Assembly: GCA_027490215.1 (NCBI GenBank)
Contig: JAIXYO010000019.1
Location: forward strand, 1-64,000
Reading direction: 5' to 3'
DNA from: Rubrivivax sp.
Lineage (GTDB): Bacteria; Pseudomonadota; Gammaproteobacteria; Burkholderiales; Burkholderiaceae_C
DNA: 64,000 bases
Position numbers and translations under genes: made by a program. The notes beneath the pieces are model-generated. The model made no database searches. It worked only from the letters and a program-made list of their open reading frames with translations, and was not told the origin of the DNA. Shown here piece after piece: positions 19,729 through 31,716 of this stretch; position 1 is the first letter of the stretch; each line of letters opens with the position of its first letter.

Positions 19729-20507
19729 CACAACCGCACCGGGATGCCGTCGCGCGCCATCAGTGCCTTGGCCTGGCCCACGGTGAATTCGCCGTAGTGA
19801 AAGATGCTGGCGGCGAGCACCGCGTCTGCACCGCCAATGCGGATGCCTTCCGACAAATGCTCCAGCGCACCCACGCCACCCGAGGCAATCACCGGCACCG
19901 CGACGCGGTCGCTGACCGCGCGTGTCAGTGCCAGGTCGAAGCCGGATTTCGTCCCGTCGCGGTCCATGCTGGTCAGCAGGATCTCACCCGCACCGTGCTC
20001 GGCCATCTGTCCAGCCCACTCGACCGCATCCAGGCCGGTGTTCTTTCGCCCTCCGTGGGTGTAGACGTCCCAGCCGGGCCCACGCGCGGCGAGGTCGTCC
20101 CCGCAACGACGCTTGGCATCTATCGCGACGACGATGCATTGCGCGCCGTAGCGCCCCGAAGCATCGCGGATGAGCTGCGGGTTCGCCACCGCCGCCGAAT
20201 TGAAGCTGACCTTGTCGGCACCGGCGTTGAGCAGGCGCCGCACATCGTCGACCGATCGCACGCCGCCACCGACCGTCAGCGGGATGAAAACCTGCGACGC
20301 CACCGCTTCGATGATGTGCAGGATCAGGTCTCGGCCATCGCTGGTGGCGGTGATGTCGAGAAAGGTCAGCTCGTCAGCGCCTTGCTCGTTGTAGCGCGCA
20401 GCGATTTCCACCGGGTCACCGGCGTCGCGCAACTCGACGAAATTGACGCCTTTGACGACGCGACCGCCGGTCACGTCGAGGCAGGGAATGATTCGCTTGG
20501 AAAGCAT
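19728..20507 (-). CDS. hisF: imidazole glycerol phosphate synthase, cyclase subunit HisF
   Basis: A 259-residue TIM barrel that joins ammonia from HisH to PRFAR, giving IGP and AICAR. The catalytic Asp11 (CLDV) and Asp130 (VVAIDAKR) are present, with the phosphate-binding loops TVGGGVRS and ASGGVG. It is last of the his genes here. In many Burkholderiales hisI and hisE would follow; instead rsmD begins in its stop codon. Confidence 0.97.
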
Positions 20508-20559
20508 CTGGTGTCGCCGGCTGCCATCGCAGGGCGTCGGGAAAGGTAGAAGACGCCGG

Positions 20560-21303
20560 TCAGTTCCCGTTCAGTTCGTCAGCGCGCGCCTGTGCGGCGG
20601 CGAAATCCAGGTCTCCGGTGTAGATGGCTCGCCCGCAGATGACACCGTCGATGCCTTCGAACTCGACCTCGCACAGCCGCTCGATATCAGCGAGGTTGCT
20701 CAGCCCGCCCGAGGCGATGACCGGAATCGTCAGCGCCTGCGCCAGCTTCACCGTCGCATCGATGTTGATGCCCGACAACATGCCGTCGCGCCCGATGTCG
20801 GTGTAGATCACGCCTTCAACGCCGTAATCCTCGAATTTCTTCGCCAGGTCGATGACCTCGTGGCCGGTCAGCTTGCTCCAGCCGTCTGTGGCGACCTTGC
20901 CTTCCTTCGCGTCGAGGCCGACGATGATGTGGCCGCCGAACGCGCTGCAGGCATCGCGCAGAAAGCCGGGGTTCTTCACTGCGGCGGTACCGATGATGAT
21001 GAAGCTCAGGCCATCGTCCAGGTAGCGCTCGATGGTGTCGAGGTCGCGGATGCCACCGCCCAACTGCACCGGGATCTCGTCGCCGACTTCGGCGAGGATC
21101 GCCTTGATTGCAGGCTCATTGACTGGCTTGCCGGCAAACGCGCCGTTCAGGTCGACCAGATGCAGACGTCTCGCGCCGGCATCGACCCAGCGCCGCGCCA
21201 TCGCTGCAGGGTCTTCACCGAAGGTCGTTGAGTTGCTCATGTCACCTTGCTTGAGGCGCACGCATTTGCCGTCTTTGAGATCGATCGCAGGAATGAGCAA
21301 CAT
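20560..21303 (-). CDS. hisA: ProFAR isomerase HisA
   Basis: A 247-residue TIM barrel that isomerises ProFAR to PRFAR. Asp8 (PAIDLKDG) and Asp131 (VGLDAKEG) are the catalytic pair; QLGGGIRD and ASGGLS are phosphate loops. Normal length. It is 52 bp before hisF and 77 bp after hisH. Confidence 0.97.
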   Translation of the reverse strand: MLLIPAIDLKDGKCVRLKQGDMSNSTTFGEDPAAMARRWVDAGARRLHLVDLNGAFAGKPVNEPAIKAILAEVGDEIPVQLGGGIRDLDTIERYLDDGLSFIIIGTAAVKNPGFLRDACSAFGGHIIVGLDAKEGKVATDGWSKLTGHEVIDLAKKFEDYGVEGVIYTDIGRDGMLSGINIDATVKLAQALTIPVIASGGLSNLADIERLCEVEFEGIDGVICGRAIYTGDLDFAAAQARADELNGN

Positions 21304-21380
21304 GACCAGAACAAACAGTTGAAGAAATCAGCGCCAGAAAGATGCCGCAGCGCCAGGACCTCCGCGGCATGTCGCGGGGA

Positions 21381-22040
21381 TCATGGCTTCCAATGGAGAA
21401 AGTTTCGGTACACGGTCAGACCATGCATCGCGCTCTTCTCCGGATGAAATTGCGTCGCAAAAATATTATCCCGCCCCAAAGCGCAGGTAAAGCGATGTCC
21501 GTAGTCGGTTTCGCCCAAGCTGTGGTGCGGATCGGTCGGCCGCGCGTAGAAACTGTGTACGAAGTAGAAACTCGATCCATCGGGTACACCCGCCCACAAA
21601 GGGTGCGTGCGGGCCTGGATTACCTGGTTCCAACCCATCTGCGGCACCTTGTAGCGGCTCCCGTCGGGCTGGAATTGCCCGTCAAGCTGGAAGCGGATCA
21701 CCTCACCCGGAATCAGCGACAGCCCGGGCGTGCCCGCACCGGCGGGGCCTTCCTCGCTGCGAGACAGCAACATCTGCATGCCGACGCAGACGCCCAGCAA
21801 TGGCTTGCGCGCCGCCGCATCGATCACCGCCTCTTTCAGCCCGGAGTCGCGCAGCTCGCGCATGCAGTCGGGCATGGCGCCCTGTCCAGGCAACACCACG
21901 CGCTCAGCGGCATAGACAACCTCGGGGTCGGCGGTCACCCTGACCTCCAGGCCGGAGCCCTGCGCCACATGCATCACCGCTTGCGATACCGAGCGCAGAT
22001 TGCCCATGCCGTAGTCGACCACGGCGACGACTCGACTCAC
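21381..22040 (-). CDS. hisH: imidazole glycerol phosphate synthase, glutaminase subunit HisH
   Basis: A 219-residue class I glutamine amidotransferase that supplies ammonia to HisF. The triad is Cys85 in GVCVGMQM, with His199 and Glu201 in [16 protein letters not shown] forms the oxyanion region. The 77-bp gap to hisA contains a 7-bp stem (21342-21348 with 21364-21370) but no gene. Confidence 0.97.
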   Translation of the reverse strand: MSRVVAVVDYGMGNLRSVSQAVMHVAQGSGLEVRVTADPEVVYAAERVVLPGQGAMPDCMRELRDSGLKEAVIDAAARKPLLGVCVGMQMLLSRSEEGPAGAGTPGLSLIPGEVIRFQLDGQFQPDGSRYKVPQMGWNQVIQARTHPLWAGVPDGSSFYFVHSFYARPTDPHHSLGETDYGHRFTCALGRDNIFATQFHPEKSAMHGLTVYRNFLHWKP

Positions 22041-22050
22041 CGCATCACCT

Positions 22051-22665
22051 TCACAAACTGCCTTTGGTCGACGGAATCAGATTGCCCATGCGCGGGTCGA
22101 TTTCCAGCGCCATGCGCATCGCTCGTGCAAAAGCCTTGAAGATGGTCTCGCACTGGTGGTGGGCGTTGTCGCCGTGCAGGTTGTCGATGTGCAGGCTGAC
22201 ATTGGCGTGGTTCACGAAGCCCTGAAAGAACTCGTAAACCAGCTGCGTGTCGAGCGCGCCGATCATGCCGCTCTTGAAATCGGCACGCATGTGCAGGCCG
22301 GGCCGACCGGAAAAATCGATGACCACCCTCGACAGCGCCTCGTCCAGCGGCACGTAGGCGTGGCCGTAGCGGCGCAGCCCGCGCTTGTCGCCAACCGCCT
22401 TCGCCACCGCCTGCCCCAGCGTGATGCCGATGTCTTCGACGGTGTGGTGGCCGTCGATGTGCAGATCGCCCTTCGCCTCGATGTCCAGATCGATCAGGCC
22501 GTGGCGCGCGATCTGGTCCAGCATGTGATCGAAGAAGCCGATGCCCGTGGCCAGCTTCGATACACCGCTGCCATCCAGGTCGATGGCCACACGGATCTGG
22601 GTTTCGGCGGTGTGACGCGTCACCTCCGCCAAGCGGTGCGGTACGGCCGTCGTGTCAGAACTCAT
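22051..22665 (-). CDS. hisB: imidazoleglycerol-phosphate dehydratase HisB
   Basis: A 204-residue monofunctional dehydratase, without the histidinol phosphatase domain fused in E. coli. The manganese-binding motifs are [13 protein letters not shown] and [10 protein letters not shown], with a second DHMLD-like set later. The ATG at 22665 overlaps the hisC stop. Ten bases separate it from hisH. Confidence 0.97.
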   Translation of the reverse strand: MSSDTTAVPHRLAEVTRHTAETQIRVAIDLDGSGVSKLATGIGFFDHMLDQIARHGLIDLDIEAKGDLHIDGHHTVEDIGITLGQAVAKAVGDKRGLRRYGHAYVPLDEALSRVVIDFSGRPGLHMRADFKSGMIGALDTQLVYEFFQGFVNHANVSLHIDNLHGDNAHHQCETIFKAFARAMRMALEIDPRMGNLIPSTKGSL

Positions 22666-23759
22666 CGTGTGCTCTCTTCGAGGGAAGACTTCAGGGCAGA
22701 CATCAGGCTGACATTCTCTTCCGGTGTACCGACCGTCAGGCGCAGACAGTCGGCCAGCAAGGGATGGAGATTCGAGACATTCTTGACCAGGATGCCGCGA
22801 AGCTTCAAGGCGGCGAACAGCGCAGCCGCATCCGGCACACGCGCCAGAATCATGTTGGCCTCGCTCGGATACGGATGCACCCCGGGTAACGCCTGCAAGG
22901 CAGACATCAGCTTGGCCCGCTCGCTGCGCAGCACCGCCGCCTGGCGATCGAACTCATCGGCGTGCTCCAGGGCGAACAGCGCCGCCTCGCAGTTCAGCAC
23001 GCTGACGTTGTACGGCGGGCGCACCTTGTCGATCTCGGCGATGAGCGCTTTCGGCCCCATCAGATAACCAAGCCGCACTCCAGCCAGGCCGAACTTGCTG
23101 AGCGTGCGCATGATCAGCACGTGGCCGTGGCGCACCACGCGGTCGATGTAGCTGCGCGAGGCAAACGGCTGGTACGCTTCGTCGATCACGACCAGCCCCG
23201 CCGCCGCTTCGATCAAGCGCTCGATGATCCCGTCATCGAACAGGTTGGCCGTCGGATTGTTTGGATAGGCGATATAGACGATCGCAGGCTGATGCTTTGC
23301 CATCGCAGAGAGCATGGCGGCCTCGTCGAGCTCGAAGTCGGCGGTCAGCGGCACGCTGATCGAGTGCAGGCCCTGCAAGCGCGCCGACACGTCGTACATC
23401 ACGAAGCCTGGCACCGGCGCGACGACGCTAGCGCCTGGGTTTGCGCAGGCCAGGCTCAGCATCGAGATCAACTCGTCCGAGCCATTGCCAAGGATCAGGT
23501 CGAAGCCTGCGGGCAGACCGGCGTGCTGCGCCAGCGCGCGGCGCAGGTCATCGTTGCGGCTACCGGGATAGCGGTTGATCGCCACCTCGGCCAGACGGGC
23601 GCCGAGCGCGGCGCGCAGCGGCTCGGGCAGGCGAAACGGGTTCTCCATCGCATCGAGCTTGACCAGGCCGTCGCTCACCTGCACCGCATAGGCGCGCATC
23701 GCGCGCACATCGCTGCGGATGTGGCGCTGGATCACGGTGTCGGTGGTCAAGCGGGGCAT
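22662..23759 (-). CDS. hisC: histidinol-phosphate aminotransferase HisC
   Basis: A 365-residue PLP fold-type I aminotransferase converting imidazole acetol phosphate to histidinol phosphate. The Schiff-base lysine is Lys222 in TLSKFGLAG; the NPNNPT-like YPNNPTAN and GNGSDE motifs are conserved. It overlaps hisB by four bases and is 27 bp after hisD. Confidence 0.96.
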   Translation of the reverse strand: MPRLTTDTVIQRHIRSDVRAMRAYAVQVSDGLVKLDAMENPFRLPEPLRAALGARLAEVAINRYPGSRNDDLRRALAQHAGLPAGFDLILGNGSDELISMLSLACANPGASVVAPVPGFVMYDVSARLQGLHSISVPLTADFELDEAAMLSAMAKHQPAIVYIAYPNNPTANLFDDGIIERLIEAAAGLVVIDEAYQPFASRSYIDRVVRHGHVLIMRTLSKFGLAGVRLGYLMGPKALIAEIDKVRPPYNVSVLNCEAALFALEHADEFDRQAAVLRSERAKLMSALQALPGVHPYPSEANMILARVPDAAALFAALKLRGILVKNVSNLHPLLADCLRLTVGTPEENVSLMSALKSSLEESTR

Positions 23760-23786
23760 GGGGGTCGACTCGGCAGCAGACGGGCC

Positions 23787-25100
23787 TCAGCGCTTCAGCC
23801 GCATCTCGGCGGCTTGCGCGTGGGCTTGCAACCCTTCGCCATAAGCCAGTTCAGCCGCGACAACACCAAGCTGCTGCGCGCCGGCTTCGCTGACCTCGAT
23901 CAGACTGCTGCGCTTCTGGAAGTCATAGACGCCCAGCGGCGACGAGAAGCGTGCGGTGCCCGAGGTCGGCAGCACATGGTTCGGCCCGGCGCAGTAGTCG
24001 CCCAGGCTCTCGCTGGTGTACGCGCCGAGGAAGATCGCGCCAGCGTGCCTGAGCAGCGGCTCCCAGCGGTGCGGGTCGCGCGAGCTGACTTCGAGGTGCT
24101 CGGGCGCGATGCGGTTGCTGATCTCGCAGGACTCTTCCATGCTGCGCGTGTGGATCAGTGCGCCACGGCCTTCGAGCGAGGCGCGGATCACGTCGCGGCG
24201 AGGCATGTTGTCGATCAGACGGTCGATCTCGGCCTGCACGCGTTCGATGTAAGCCGCGTCCGGGCACAGCAGGATGCTTTGCGCCAGCTCGTCGTGCTCG
24301 GCCTGGCTGAACAGGTCCATCGCCACCCAGTCGGCCGGCGTGCTGCCATCGGCCAACACCAGGATTTCGCTCGGGCCCGCGATCATGTCGATGCCGACCT
24401 TGCCGAACACACGGCGCTTGGCGCTGGCAACGTAGGCGTTGCCGGGGCCGGTGATCTTGTCGACCGCCGGCACCGTGGCCGTGCCGTAGGCAAGCGCCGC
24501 CACCGCCTGCGCGCCGCCGATCGTGAACACGCGATCGGCACCAGCGACAGCGGCGGCGGCCAGCACCAGCAGGTTCTTCTCGCCCTTCGGTGTCGGCACC
24601 ACCATCACGATCTCGCCGACGCCAGCCACCTTGGCGGGCAGCGCATTCATCAGCACGCTGGACGGATACGCCGCCTTGCCGCCGGGCACGTAGATGCCCA
24701 CGCGATCGAGCGGCGTGACCTTCTGGCCCAGCAAGGTGCCATCGGCATCGCGATACGTCCACGAGCGGCCACAGGCCTCGAGCTGACGCTGGTGGTACTC
24801 ACGCACCCGGTGGGCAGCGAACTCCAGCGCGCTGCGCTGCGCTGGCGTGATCGCATTCAGCGCAGCCTGCAACTCGGCGTGGCCGATTTCCAGCGAGGCG
24901 ACCGAAGCGGCTTCGAGTCCGTCAAAGCGCCGTGTGTACTCCAGCACTGCCGCATCGCCGCGCTGCTGCACTTCGGCCAGGATCGAGGCCACGCGCTCCT
25001 CGATGGCGCCATCGGTCTCGGCCGACCAATGCAAGACGCGCTCGAACTCGGCCGCGAAGGCGGCCGCAGATGTGTCCAGGTGGCGAATGCGGACGGTCAT
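23787..25100 (-). CDS. hisD: histidinol dehydrogenase HisD
   Basis: A 437-residue zinc enzyme performing the last two oxidations to histidine. The conserved parts are [25 protein letters not shown], the general base and zinc residues in [10 protein letters not shown], and AGPNHVLPT. Normal length. It lies 11 bp after hisG. Confidence 0.97.
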   Translation of the reverse strand: MTVRIRHLDTSAAAFAAEFERVLHWSAETDGAIEERVASILAEVQQRGDAAVLEYTRRFDGLEAASVASLEIGHAELQAALNAITPAQRSALEFAAHRVREYHQRQLEACGRSWTYRDADGTLLGQKVTPLDRVGIYVPGGKAAYPSSVLMNALPAKVAGVGEIVMVVPTPKGEKNLLVLAAAAVAGADRVFTIGGAQAVAALAYGTATVPAVDKITGPGNAYVASAKRRVFGKVGIDMIAGPSEILVLADGSTPADWVAMDLFSQAEHDELAQSILLCPDAAYIERVQAEIDRLIDNMPRRDVIRASLEGRGALIHTRSMEESCEISNRIAPEHLEVSSRDPHRWEPLLRHAGAIFLGAYTSESLGDYCAGPNHVLPTSGTARFSSPLGVYDFQKRSSLIEVSEAGAQQLGVVAAELAYGEGLQAHAQAAEMRLKR

Positions 25101-25111
25101 GGCGGGTCAGC

Positions 25112-25750
25112 TCAGTCGGGGATGGCCGACGCAAACGCATCGATGATCGCGCGGATCGGCTCGCGCTTGAGCTTCAGCGCGGCCTGGTTGACGACCAGTC
25201 GCGCCGAGATCTTCATGATTTCCTCGACCTCAATCAGGTGGTTGGCCTTCAGCGTGTTGCCGCTGGACACCAGATCGACGATCGCATCGGCCAGACCCGT
25301 CAGGGGCGCCAGTTCCATCGAGCCGTAGAGCTTGATCACATCGACGTGCACGCCCTTGTCCGAAAAATGCTGACGCGCAGTGAGGGTGTACTTGGTCGCC
25401 ACACGGATGCGCGAGCCCTGCTTCACCGCATTGGCATAGTCGAAATCGGCGCGGGTCGCGACGCTCATGCGGCACTTGGCGATGCGCAGATCGAGTGGCT
25501 GGTACAGGCCCGAGCCGCCGTGTTCGATCAGCGTGTCCTTGCCGGTGACACCCAAATCGGCGCCGCCGTATTGCACATAGGTCGGCACATCACTGGCGCG
25601 TACCAGCACCACGCGCACATCGGGCCGGTTGGTGCCAATGATCAGCTTGCGCGATTTCTCCGGGTCTTCAGCAACCTCGATGCCGGCCGCTCGGAGCAGC
25701 GGCAAGGTCTCTTCGAAGATGCGTCCCTTGGACAAGGCGAGGGTGATCAT
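25112..25750 (-). CDS. hisG: ATP phosphoribosyltransferase, short form HisG
   Basis: A 212-residue short-form HisG catalysing the committed step of histidine synthesis from ATP and PRPP. It has [13 protein letters not shown] at the start and the PRPP loop in [13 protein letters not shown] near 150-165. It lacks the C-terminal regulatory domain of the long form, so by family rule it needs HisZ for activity and feedback; hisZ is not in this window. The upstream gap to murA is filled by the GC-rich repeat, and no clear Shine-Dalgarno is seen. Confidence 0.96.
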   Translation of the reverse strand: MITLALSKGRIFEETLPLLRAAGIEVAEDPEKSRKLIIGTNRPDVRVVLVRASDVPTYVQYGGADLGVTGKDTLIEHGGSGLYQPLDLRIAKCRMSVATRADFDYANAVKQGSRIRVATKYTLTARQHFSDKGVHVDVIKLYGSMELAPLTGLADAIVDLVSSGNTLKANHLIEVEEIMKISARLVVNQAALKLKREPIRAIIDAFASAIPD

Positions 25751-25756
25751 TGGACG

Positions 25757-25823
25757 GTACCGCCGGGCCGCCCCAAGGGCCGGACAACACCCTCGGGGGG
25801 CAGGAGCGCAGCGACGTGGGGGC
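25757..25823 (-). repeat. GC-rich intergenic repeat, copy B
   Basis: On the minus strand it reads GCCCCCACG, core CTGCCCCCCGAGGG, and ends GCGGCCCGGCGGTAC, aligning along its length with copy A at 4855-4925. It fills the murA-hisG gap, from the base after the murA stop to six bases before the hisG ATG, in the same orientation relative to transcription as copy A. Confidence 0.65.
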
Positions 25824-27167
<1,344 letters not shown>

Positions 27168-27198
27168 TCAACAGCCGCAGCACGTGCCGCGGCGACTT

Positions 27199-27468
27199 TC
27201 AGTGATGTTGCAGTGGGGCTTTATCCGGGCTGACAGCCCATTCGGCTGGGGTCAGCGTCTTCATCGACAGGGCGTGAATCTCGGCGCGCATCTTGTCACC
27301 CAGCGCCTGGTAGACCATCTGGTGACGCTTGATCCGGCTGGCGCCTTCAAAGTCGGCGCAGACGATGGTGGCGAAGAAGTGCCGGCCGTCGCCCTGCACC
27401 TCCAGATGCTCGCAATTCAGGCCCTGCGCAATGAAGCGCTGCACATCGTTTGGCGTCGGTTCAGACAT
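27199..27468 (-). CDS. BolA/IbaG-family protein
   Basis: An 89-residue BolA-fold protein. It has the helix-turn part DFEGASRIKRHQMVYQALGDKM with the conserved His, preceded by a CEHLEVQGDGRHF strand pair, where the Cys/His may ligate a shared Fe-S cluster with a monothiol glutaredoxin. The ATG at 27468 is the natural start; the long open frame upstream lies in the permease gene. Position beside murA matches IbaG (YrbA) of gammaproteobacteria. Confidence 0.93.
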   Translation of the reverse strand: MSEPTPNDVQRFIAQGLNCEHLEVQGDGRHFFATIVCADFEGASRIKRHQMVYQALGDKMRAEIHALSMKTLTPAEWAVSPDKAPLQHH

Positions 27469-27491
27469 CGCGGAATTATCGCTCAGGCGAC

Positions 27492-28283
27492 TCAGTAGCG
27501 AATCTTGTAGCCGATGCGCAGCAGACGAAGGCACAAGCCGCAGACAGCGAGGAGGCCCGCCGCGACCACGCCCAGGCTGACCCACGGCGATACATCGCTG
27601 ACACCGAAGAAGCCGAATCGAAAGCCATCGACAACGTAGAAAAACGGGTTCAAGTGGCTGGCGACCTGCCACGGCGTCGGCAGGCTGGTGACCGAATAGA
27701 ACACGCCGGACAGGAACGTCATCGGCATGATGACGAAGTTCTGGAAGGTGGCGATCTGGTCGAATTTCTCCGCCCACAAGCCGGCAATCAAGCCCAGCGC
27801 GCCCATCAGCACCGCGCCGAGCAGAGTGAACACACCGATCCATACCGGCTGCGCCAAGTGCAGCGGTGCAAACCAGATCGTCACCGCCAGCACCCCGGCA
27901 CCGACGGCAACGCCGCGCACCACAGACGCGCCTACGTAGGCCACAAACCAGGCCCAGTGCGACAGCGGCGTGACCAGCAGAAACACCAGGTTCCCGCTGA
28001 TCTTGCTCTGGATCAGCGACGAGCTGCTGTTGGCGAAGGCGTTCTGCAACACACTCATCATCACCAGGCCCGGCACCAGGAAGCTGGTGTAACCAATGCC
28101 CTCGAAGGGCTGCACCTTGTCGCCCAACGCGTGGCCGAAGATCAAGAGGTACAGCACCGCCGTGAGCACCGGCGCGGCCACGGTCTGGAAGCTGACCTTC
28201 CAGAAGCGCAGCACCTCCTTGTAGAACAGCGTGCGGGCACCGGACAGCAGGTGCATCGCGGGGGGAGCGGCCAGTGGCGTCAT
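27492..28283 (-). CDS. ABC-2 type transporter permease (YadH-like)
   Basis: A 263-residue inner-membrane permease with about six hydrophobic segments (for example VLTAVLYLLIFGHAL, GVLAVTIWFAP, GVVAAGLLAVCGLCL) and the ABC-2 signature region PMTFLSGVFYSVTSLP. The ATG at 28283 overlaps the stop of the ATPase gene. The substrate is unknown. Homologues of this pair usually sit next to the Mla genes in betaproteobacteria, where they are separated here by 8.5 kb. Confidence 0.93.
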   Translation of the reverse strand: MTPLAAPPAMHLLSGARTLFYKEVLRFWKVSFQTVAAPVLTAVLYLLIFGHALGDKVQPFEGIGYTSFLVPGLVMMSVLQNAFANSSSSLIQSKISGNLVFLLVTPLSHWAWFVAYVGASVVRGVAVGAGVLAVTIWFAPLHLAQPVWIGVFTLLGAVLMGALGLIAGLWAEKFDQIATFQNFVIMPMTFLSGVFYSVTSLPTPWQVASHLNPFFYVVDGFRFGFFGVSDVSPWVSLGVVAAGLLAVCGLCLRLLRIGYKIRY

Positions 28284-29263
28284 GCAGACACCTGCATCGG
28301 TGACTGCGACATTCCGTGCGCCGGCACGCCGTGCATGATTTCGAGGAACACGTCTTCCAGGTCGGCGCGACCGATCTCGAGATCTTCCGGCTGGCACCCG
28401 TCCGCGCGCAAGGTCGCGAGTACGGATTCCACCTCGGCCGCATTGCGGGTCTTGATCTGCACGATGCGACCTGTCACCCGCGCGTTCGCCTGCAATGTGA
28501 GCGGCAGCGGCGTGTCGAGCTTGAAGCGCAGCATCGTGCTGGCGCGGCCGGCCAGCAAGGCCGATGTGCGATCAAGCGCCACCACGCGGCCCTGCTTCAG
28601 CATCGCCAATCGGCCGCACAGCGCTTCCGCTTCTTCCAGATAGTGCGTGGTCAGCAGCACGGTGTGACCTTCCTTGTTCAGCCGTGCAATGAACTGCCAC
28701 AAGGTCTGGCGCAACTCGACATCGACGCCCGCAGTGGGCTCGTCGAGCACGATCACCGGCGGGCGGTGCACCAGCGCCTGCGCGACCAGCACGCGGCGCT
28801 TCATGCCCCCCGAGAGCTGTCGGGTGTTCGCATCGGCTTTGTCAGCGAGGCCCAGGTTCTCGAGGAGTTCGTCGATCCAGGCATCGTTGGCGCGGGGATC
28901 GGCGCGTGCGCCGAAGTAGCCACTTTGAATCTGCAAGGTCTCGCGCACCGTGAAGAACGGGTCGAACACCAGCTCCTGCGGCACGATGCCGAGACTTCGG
29001 CGGGCAGCGGCGTAATCAGCGACGACATCGTGCCCGTGCACCAGCACCTGGCCCGCGCTGGCCCGCGACAACCCGGCGAGGATGCTGATCAGCGTGGTCT
29101 TGCCAGCACCGTTGGGGCCCAACAGGCCGAAGAATTCGCCGGCCGCGATGTCAAAGGAGACATCATCCAGTGCCTGCACACTGCCCCGGGCGCTGCTGTA
29201 GCGCTTGCTCACGCCGCGAAAGGAGACAGCGAGATTGGCAGCGCCGGGATTGAAAACGTGCAT
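28280..29263 (-). CDS. ABC transporter ATP-binding protein (YadG-like)
   Basis: A 327-residue ATPase: Walker A GPNGAGKTT at 49-57, signature LSGGMKRRV, Walker B VIVLDEPTAGVD and the H-loop TTHYLEEAE. The last 90 residues form the accessory C-terminal domain seen in DrrA/CcmA-like exporters. It energises the downstream permease, with which it overlaps by four bases. The export substrate is unknown. Divergent from the TetR gene with 152 bp between; no strong operator was seen there. Confidence 0.94.
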   Translation of the reverse strand: MHVFNPGAANLAVSFRGVSKRYSSARGSVQALDDVSFDIAAGEFFGLLGPNGAGKTTLISILAGLSRASAGQVLVHGHDVVADYAAARRSLGIVPQELVFDPFFTVRETLQIQSGYFGARADPRANDAWIDELLENLGLADKADANTRQLSGGMKRRVLVAQALVHRPPVIVLDEPTAGVDVELRQTLWQFIARLNKEGHTVLLTTHYLEEAEALCGRLAMLKQGRVVALDRTSALLAGRASTMLRFKLDTPLPLTLQANARVTGRIVQIKTRNAAEVESVLATLRADGCQPEDLEIGRADLEDVFLEIMHGVPAHGMSQSPMQVSA

Positions 29264-29415
29264 GGAGCGAAAGATTGTAGGCAGTGCGATCGCCTGACGC
29301 AGCCACGGTGTCAGCGTACTTCGGCCACTGCGTCGATTCAGGGCAGATGCCGCTGGACACGCGCAGACTAGGTGCTAACTTGATCGATAGTCCGACTGCA
29401 ACGAAAGCAGATGCC

Positions 29416-30159
29416 ATGGCGACTCCCGTCAAGAAGACACGCCGCACCGCCGAGCGCATCCTCGACGTGACGCTCGAGCTGTTCAACCGCTTCGGCGAGC
29501 CGAATGTGTCGACCACGCTGATCTCGGCCGAACTGAAGATCAGCACCGGCAATCTTTATTACCACTACCCCGCGAAGGACCTGCTGGTCGATCGGCTGTT
29601 CGATCGCTACGAAGCGGCACTCAACGCCTTGCTGAAAGCAGCCGACGACGTGCACGATGTCGAGGACGCCTGGCTCTTCTTTCACATGCTGTTCGAGCTG
29701 ATCTGGCAGTACCGATTCCTGTACCGCGACCTGAACGACCTCCTTAGCAAGAATCGGCGGATCGAAACCCATTTCCAGTACGTTCTCAAGGAGAAAACGC
29801 TGGCGGTCCAGCGGGTGCTGGCCGGTCTGGCCCGCGGCCAGGCGATCCGTTTGACGGCGCCAGAGGCCGAATCGGTAGCGACTGCGATGGTCGTGGTGTC
29901 AACCTACTGGCTCAGCTACGAGTACGTGCGCGATCCGCGACACGCGCTGGAACCCGAGAACGCTGGCGCGGCCCTGCTGCGTGGGGCTTCCCACGTGCTG
30001 AGTCTGCTGGCGCCTTACTTTGAGCCGGCGCAGAAGCAACACCTGCTGGGCCTGGCAAAGGCCTATTCAAGGCCAGCTTCACCCTCGAGCCCAACACCGC
30101 ATGGTTCCACCGCACCGGCGGCGAACACCCGCAGCCGCATCGCGCAGCAGGGAAGCTGA
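29416..30159 (+). CDS. TetR-family transcriptional regulator
   Basis: A 247-residue regulator with an N-terminal helix-turn-helix (RILDVTLELFNRFG, TTLISAELKISTGNLYYHYPAKDLL) and an all-helical effector domain in the style of YcdC/PF13972 (LFFHMLFELIWQYRFLYRDL). The ATG at 29416 gives MATPVKKTRRT; an upstream start at 29284 is less likely. The C-terminal 25 residues are a Ser/Pro-rich tail. It is divergent from the ABC exporter, its most likely target by position; the effector is unknown. Confidence 0.9.
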   Translation: MATPVKKTRRTAERILDVTLELFNRFGEPNVSTTLISAELKISTGNLYYHYPAKDLLVDRLFDRYEAALNALLKAADDVHDVEDAWLFFHMLFELIWQYRFLYRDLNDLLSKNRRIETHFQYVLKEKTLAVQRVLAGLARGQAIRLTAPEAESVATAMVVVSTYWLSYEYVRDPRHALEPENAGAALLRGASHVLSLLAPYFEPAQKQHLLGLAKAYSRPASPSSPTPHGSTAPAANTRSRIAQQGS

Positions 30160-30174
30160 CAGAGCCTCTCCGGC

Positions 30175-30507
30175 TCAGTCGTTCGCTTCTTCCGCGTGGC
30201 CGCTGGATGCGGCCACGGCCTTGGCGATCGCGGCATCCAGGTTCTTCTCGATCTCGCCACGGATGCGATCGCTGAACCCCGACAGCAAGAATCCCAGCTC
30301 CACCTTCAGTTCAAAGTTGTCGGCGGTGGCCACCAGGCGGCCTTCTACGCCGGAGCGCTCGAAGGTCACCCGCTCGCGGTCGGCGTCGGCATGGACGCAG
30401 CAGTCCATATCGTGCTGGCGTCGCGCGTGGTTGGCCCATTGCCGGGCCAGCTGTCGGGCGCCTTCGAGGCCGAGCGCGTGGCTGCGTTGGATGGTGAAGT
30501 CGGTCAT
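30175..30507 (-). CDS. polyhydroxyalkanoic acid system family protein
   Basis: A 110-residue protein resembling the PHA_gran_rgn family (PF09650): start MTDFTIQRSHALGLEGAR, a central strand pair with FERSGVEGRLVATADNFELKVELGFLL, and a helical acidic C-terminus. Family members are encoded near PHA storage genes in pseudomonads but are also widespread elsewhere; the biochemical role is not established. The ATG at 30507 is preferred over 30552. It overlaps no neighbour and is convergent with the TetR gene. Confidence 0.8.
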   Translation of the reverse strand: MTDFTIQRSHALGLEGARQLARQWANHARRQHDMDCCVHADADRERVTFERSGVEGRLVATADNFELKVELGFLLSGFSDRIRGEIEKNLDAAIAKAVAASSGHAEEAND

Positions 30508-30548
30508 TGCAGGGTGTCCGAAAAGTTGGCAAGCAGGCGGGCCCGGGT

Positions 30549-31625
30549 TCACGGTGGCGGCGCAAGCCCTTGCAAGCGATGCCGTCGCTCATCCATTGGC
30601 AAAGCTGTCAGCCGCTGAACCTCGGCATAGAAGCGTGACAGATCACCGCCCTGCTCGACGAGCAGATGTTCGAAGTACGGAACCAGCTCGGTGTATGCCG
30701 CCAGCATGCCAAGGGACGCATTGTTGACCTGGGTGAACCAGCCGTCATAGCCGGTGAATCCCTGCCATCGGCCGGATTTCAGTGCCGCATGCTCGGCTCG
30801 CATTTCTGCCAGCAATTCGAACTTGCCACGCCGCTTGTCCTCGTCCGACGCGGCACTCCGATACAGCGCGCTCAGGCGGTCGCGATAGCGGGTTGTCAGC
30901 TCGCGGAACTCGTCGCGACGTGATGTCTGCGTGGCAAAGGCCTCTCGCGCCGCAGGGCTGCCGTGCTCGGCCAGCCAACGGGCGGTTCCAAGACGTTCGA
31001 CCATGGTGGCGAAGGATTCGTTGAAGACGGTGTCGTCCGGCGCGAAAGCGACCTGATGCGCGAGTTCGTGGAAGATCAGTCGGGCCAGCTCGCCTTCAGG
31101 CCACTGCACGAAGGTGTTGAGCAAAGGATCGGCAAAGTAGCGACCGGGGATCTTGCCCAGCGTGGAATAGGCAGGCACCGGAATGACCCTGGCATCCAGC
31201 CCGCTGGCGCGCAGCTGCTCGGCGTAGGCCTCGGCCTGTTCGCGGTCGTAGTAGCCGCGGTAAGCCACACAACCGACGACCGGGAAGCACCAGGTGCGCA
31301 GCGTCAGGCTCAGCTCCGGCGCTGCCACCACATTCCACACTGCGGCGCTGCGCTTCAGGTCGGCATAGCGCCGGTAGCTGTCGTTGTCGGGCAGCTTCAG
31401 CGCTGTCACCGCGTAATGACGGATGCGCTGCGTCAGTTCAAGTCGCGCCTTCAAAGCGCCAGCGGTCGCCGGGTCGGCCAGCACCTCCGGCACCGGCCGC
31501 GCGGCGTTCAGCAATTTCAGGTGGCCGCTGACCGACTGCGTGTAATAGCCGAGGCTGCTGCAACCGGTGGTGAAAGCTGCCAACAAGCCAGCAGCGACAG
31601 TGGCACGAAGGGTGTGTCGGCTCAT
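30549..31625 (-). CDS. putative metallo-aminopeptidase, exported (PF10023-like)
   Basis: A 358-residue exported protein. The signal sequence ends in FTTGC (Cys22), a non-ideal lipobox, so a lipoprotein is likely. LIFHELAHQ contains the HExxH zinc motif, and the downstream FNESFATMVE supplies the second Glu typical of gluzincin-like enzymes. WCFPVVGCVAYRGYY and NNASLGMLAAY are family blocks of the putative aminopeptidase family. The frame extends upstream over the M20 gene on the other strand and is rejected there. 41 bp before the PHA-system gene. Confidence 0.85.
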   Translation of the reverse strand: MSRHTLRATVAAGLLAAFTTGCSSLGYYTQSVSGHLKLLNAARPVPEVLADPATAGALKARLELTQRIRHYAVTALKLPDNDSYRRYADLKRSAAVWNVVAAPELSLTLRTWCFPVVGCVAYRGYYDREQAEAYAEQLRASGLDARVIPVPAYSTLGKIPGRYFADPLLNTFVQWPEGELARLIFHELAHQVAFAPDDTVFNESFATMVERLGTARWLAEHGSPAAREAFATQTSRRDEFRELTTRYRDRLSALYRSAASDEDKRRGKFELLAEMRAEHAALKSGRWQGFTGYDGWFTQVNNASLGMLAAYTELVPYFEHLLVEQGGDLSRFYAEVQRLTALPMDERRHRLQGLAPPP

Positions 31626-31716
31626 GCTGATCGATGATTGCACAGCCCTGGGCCCGGCAGGCACACCCACGGCTTCGCTAAACTGACCTGAGTTCCCGAA
31701 TACACGCCGCCACGCC

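Noticed and set aside
22962-25328. 788-codon open frame on the plus strand
   Set aside because: Antisense to hisC, hisD and hisG; composition typical of a shadow frame.
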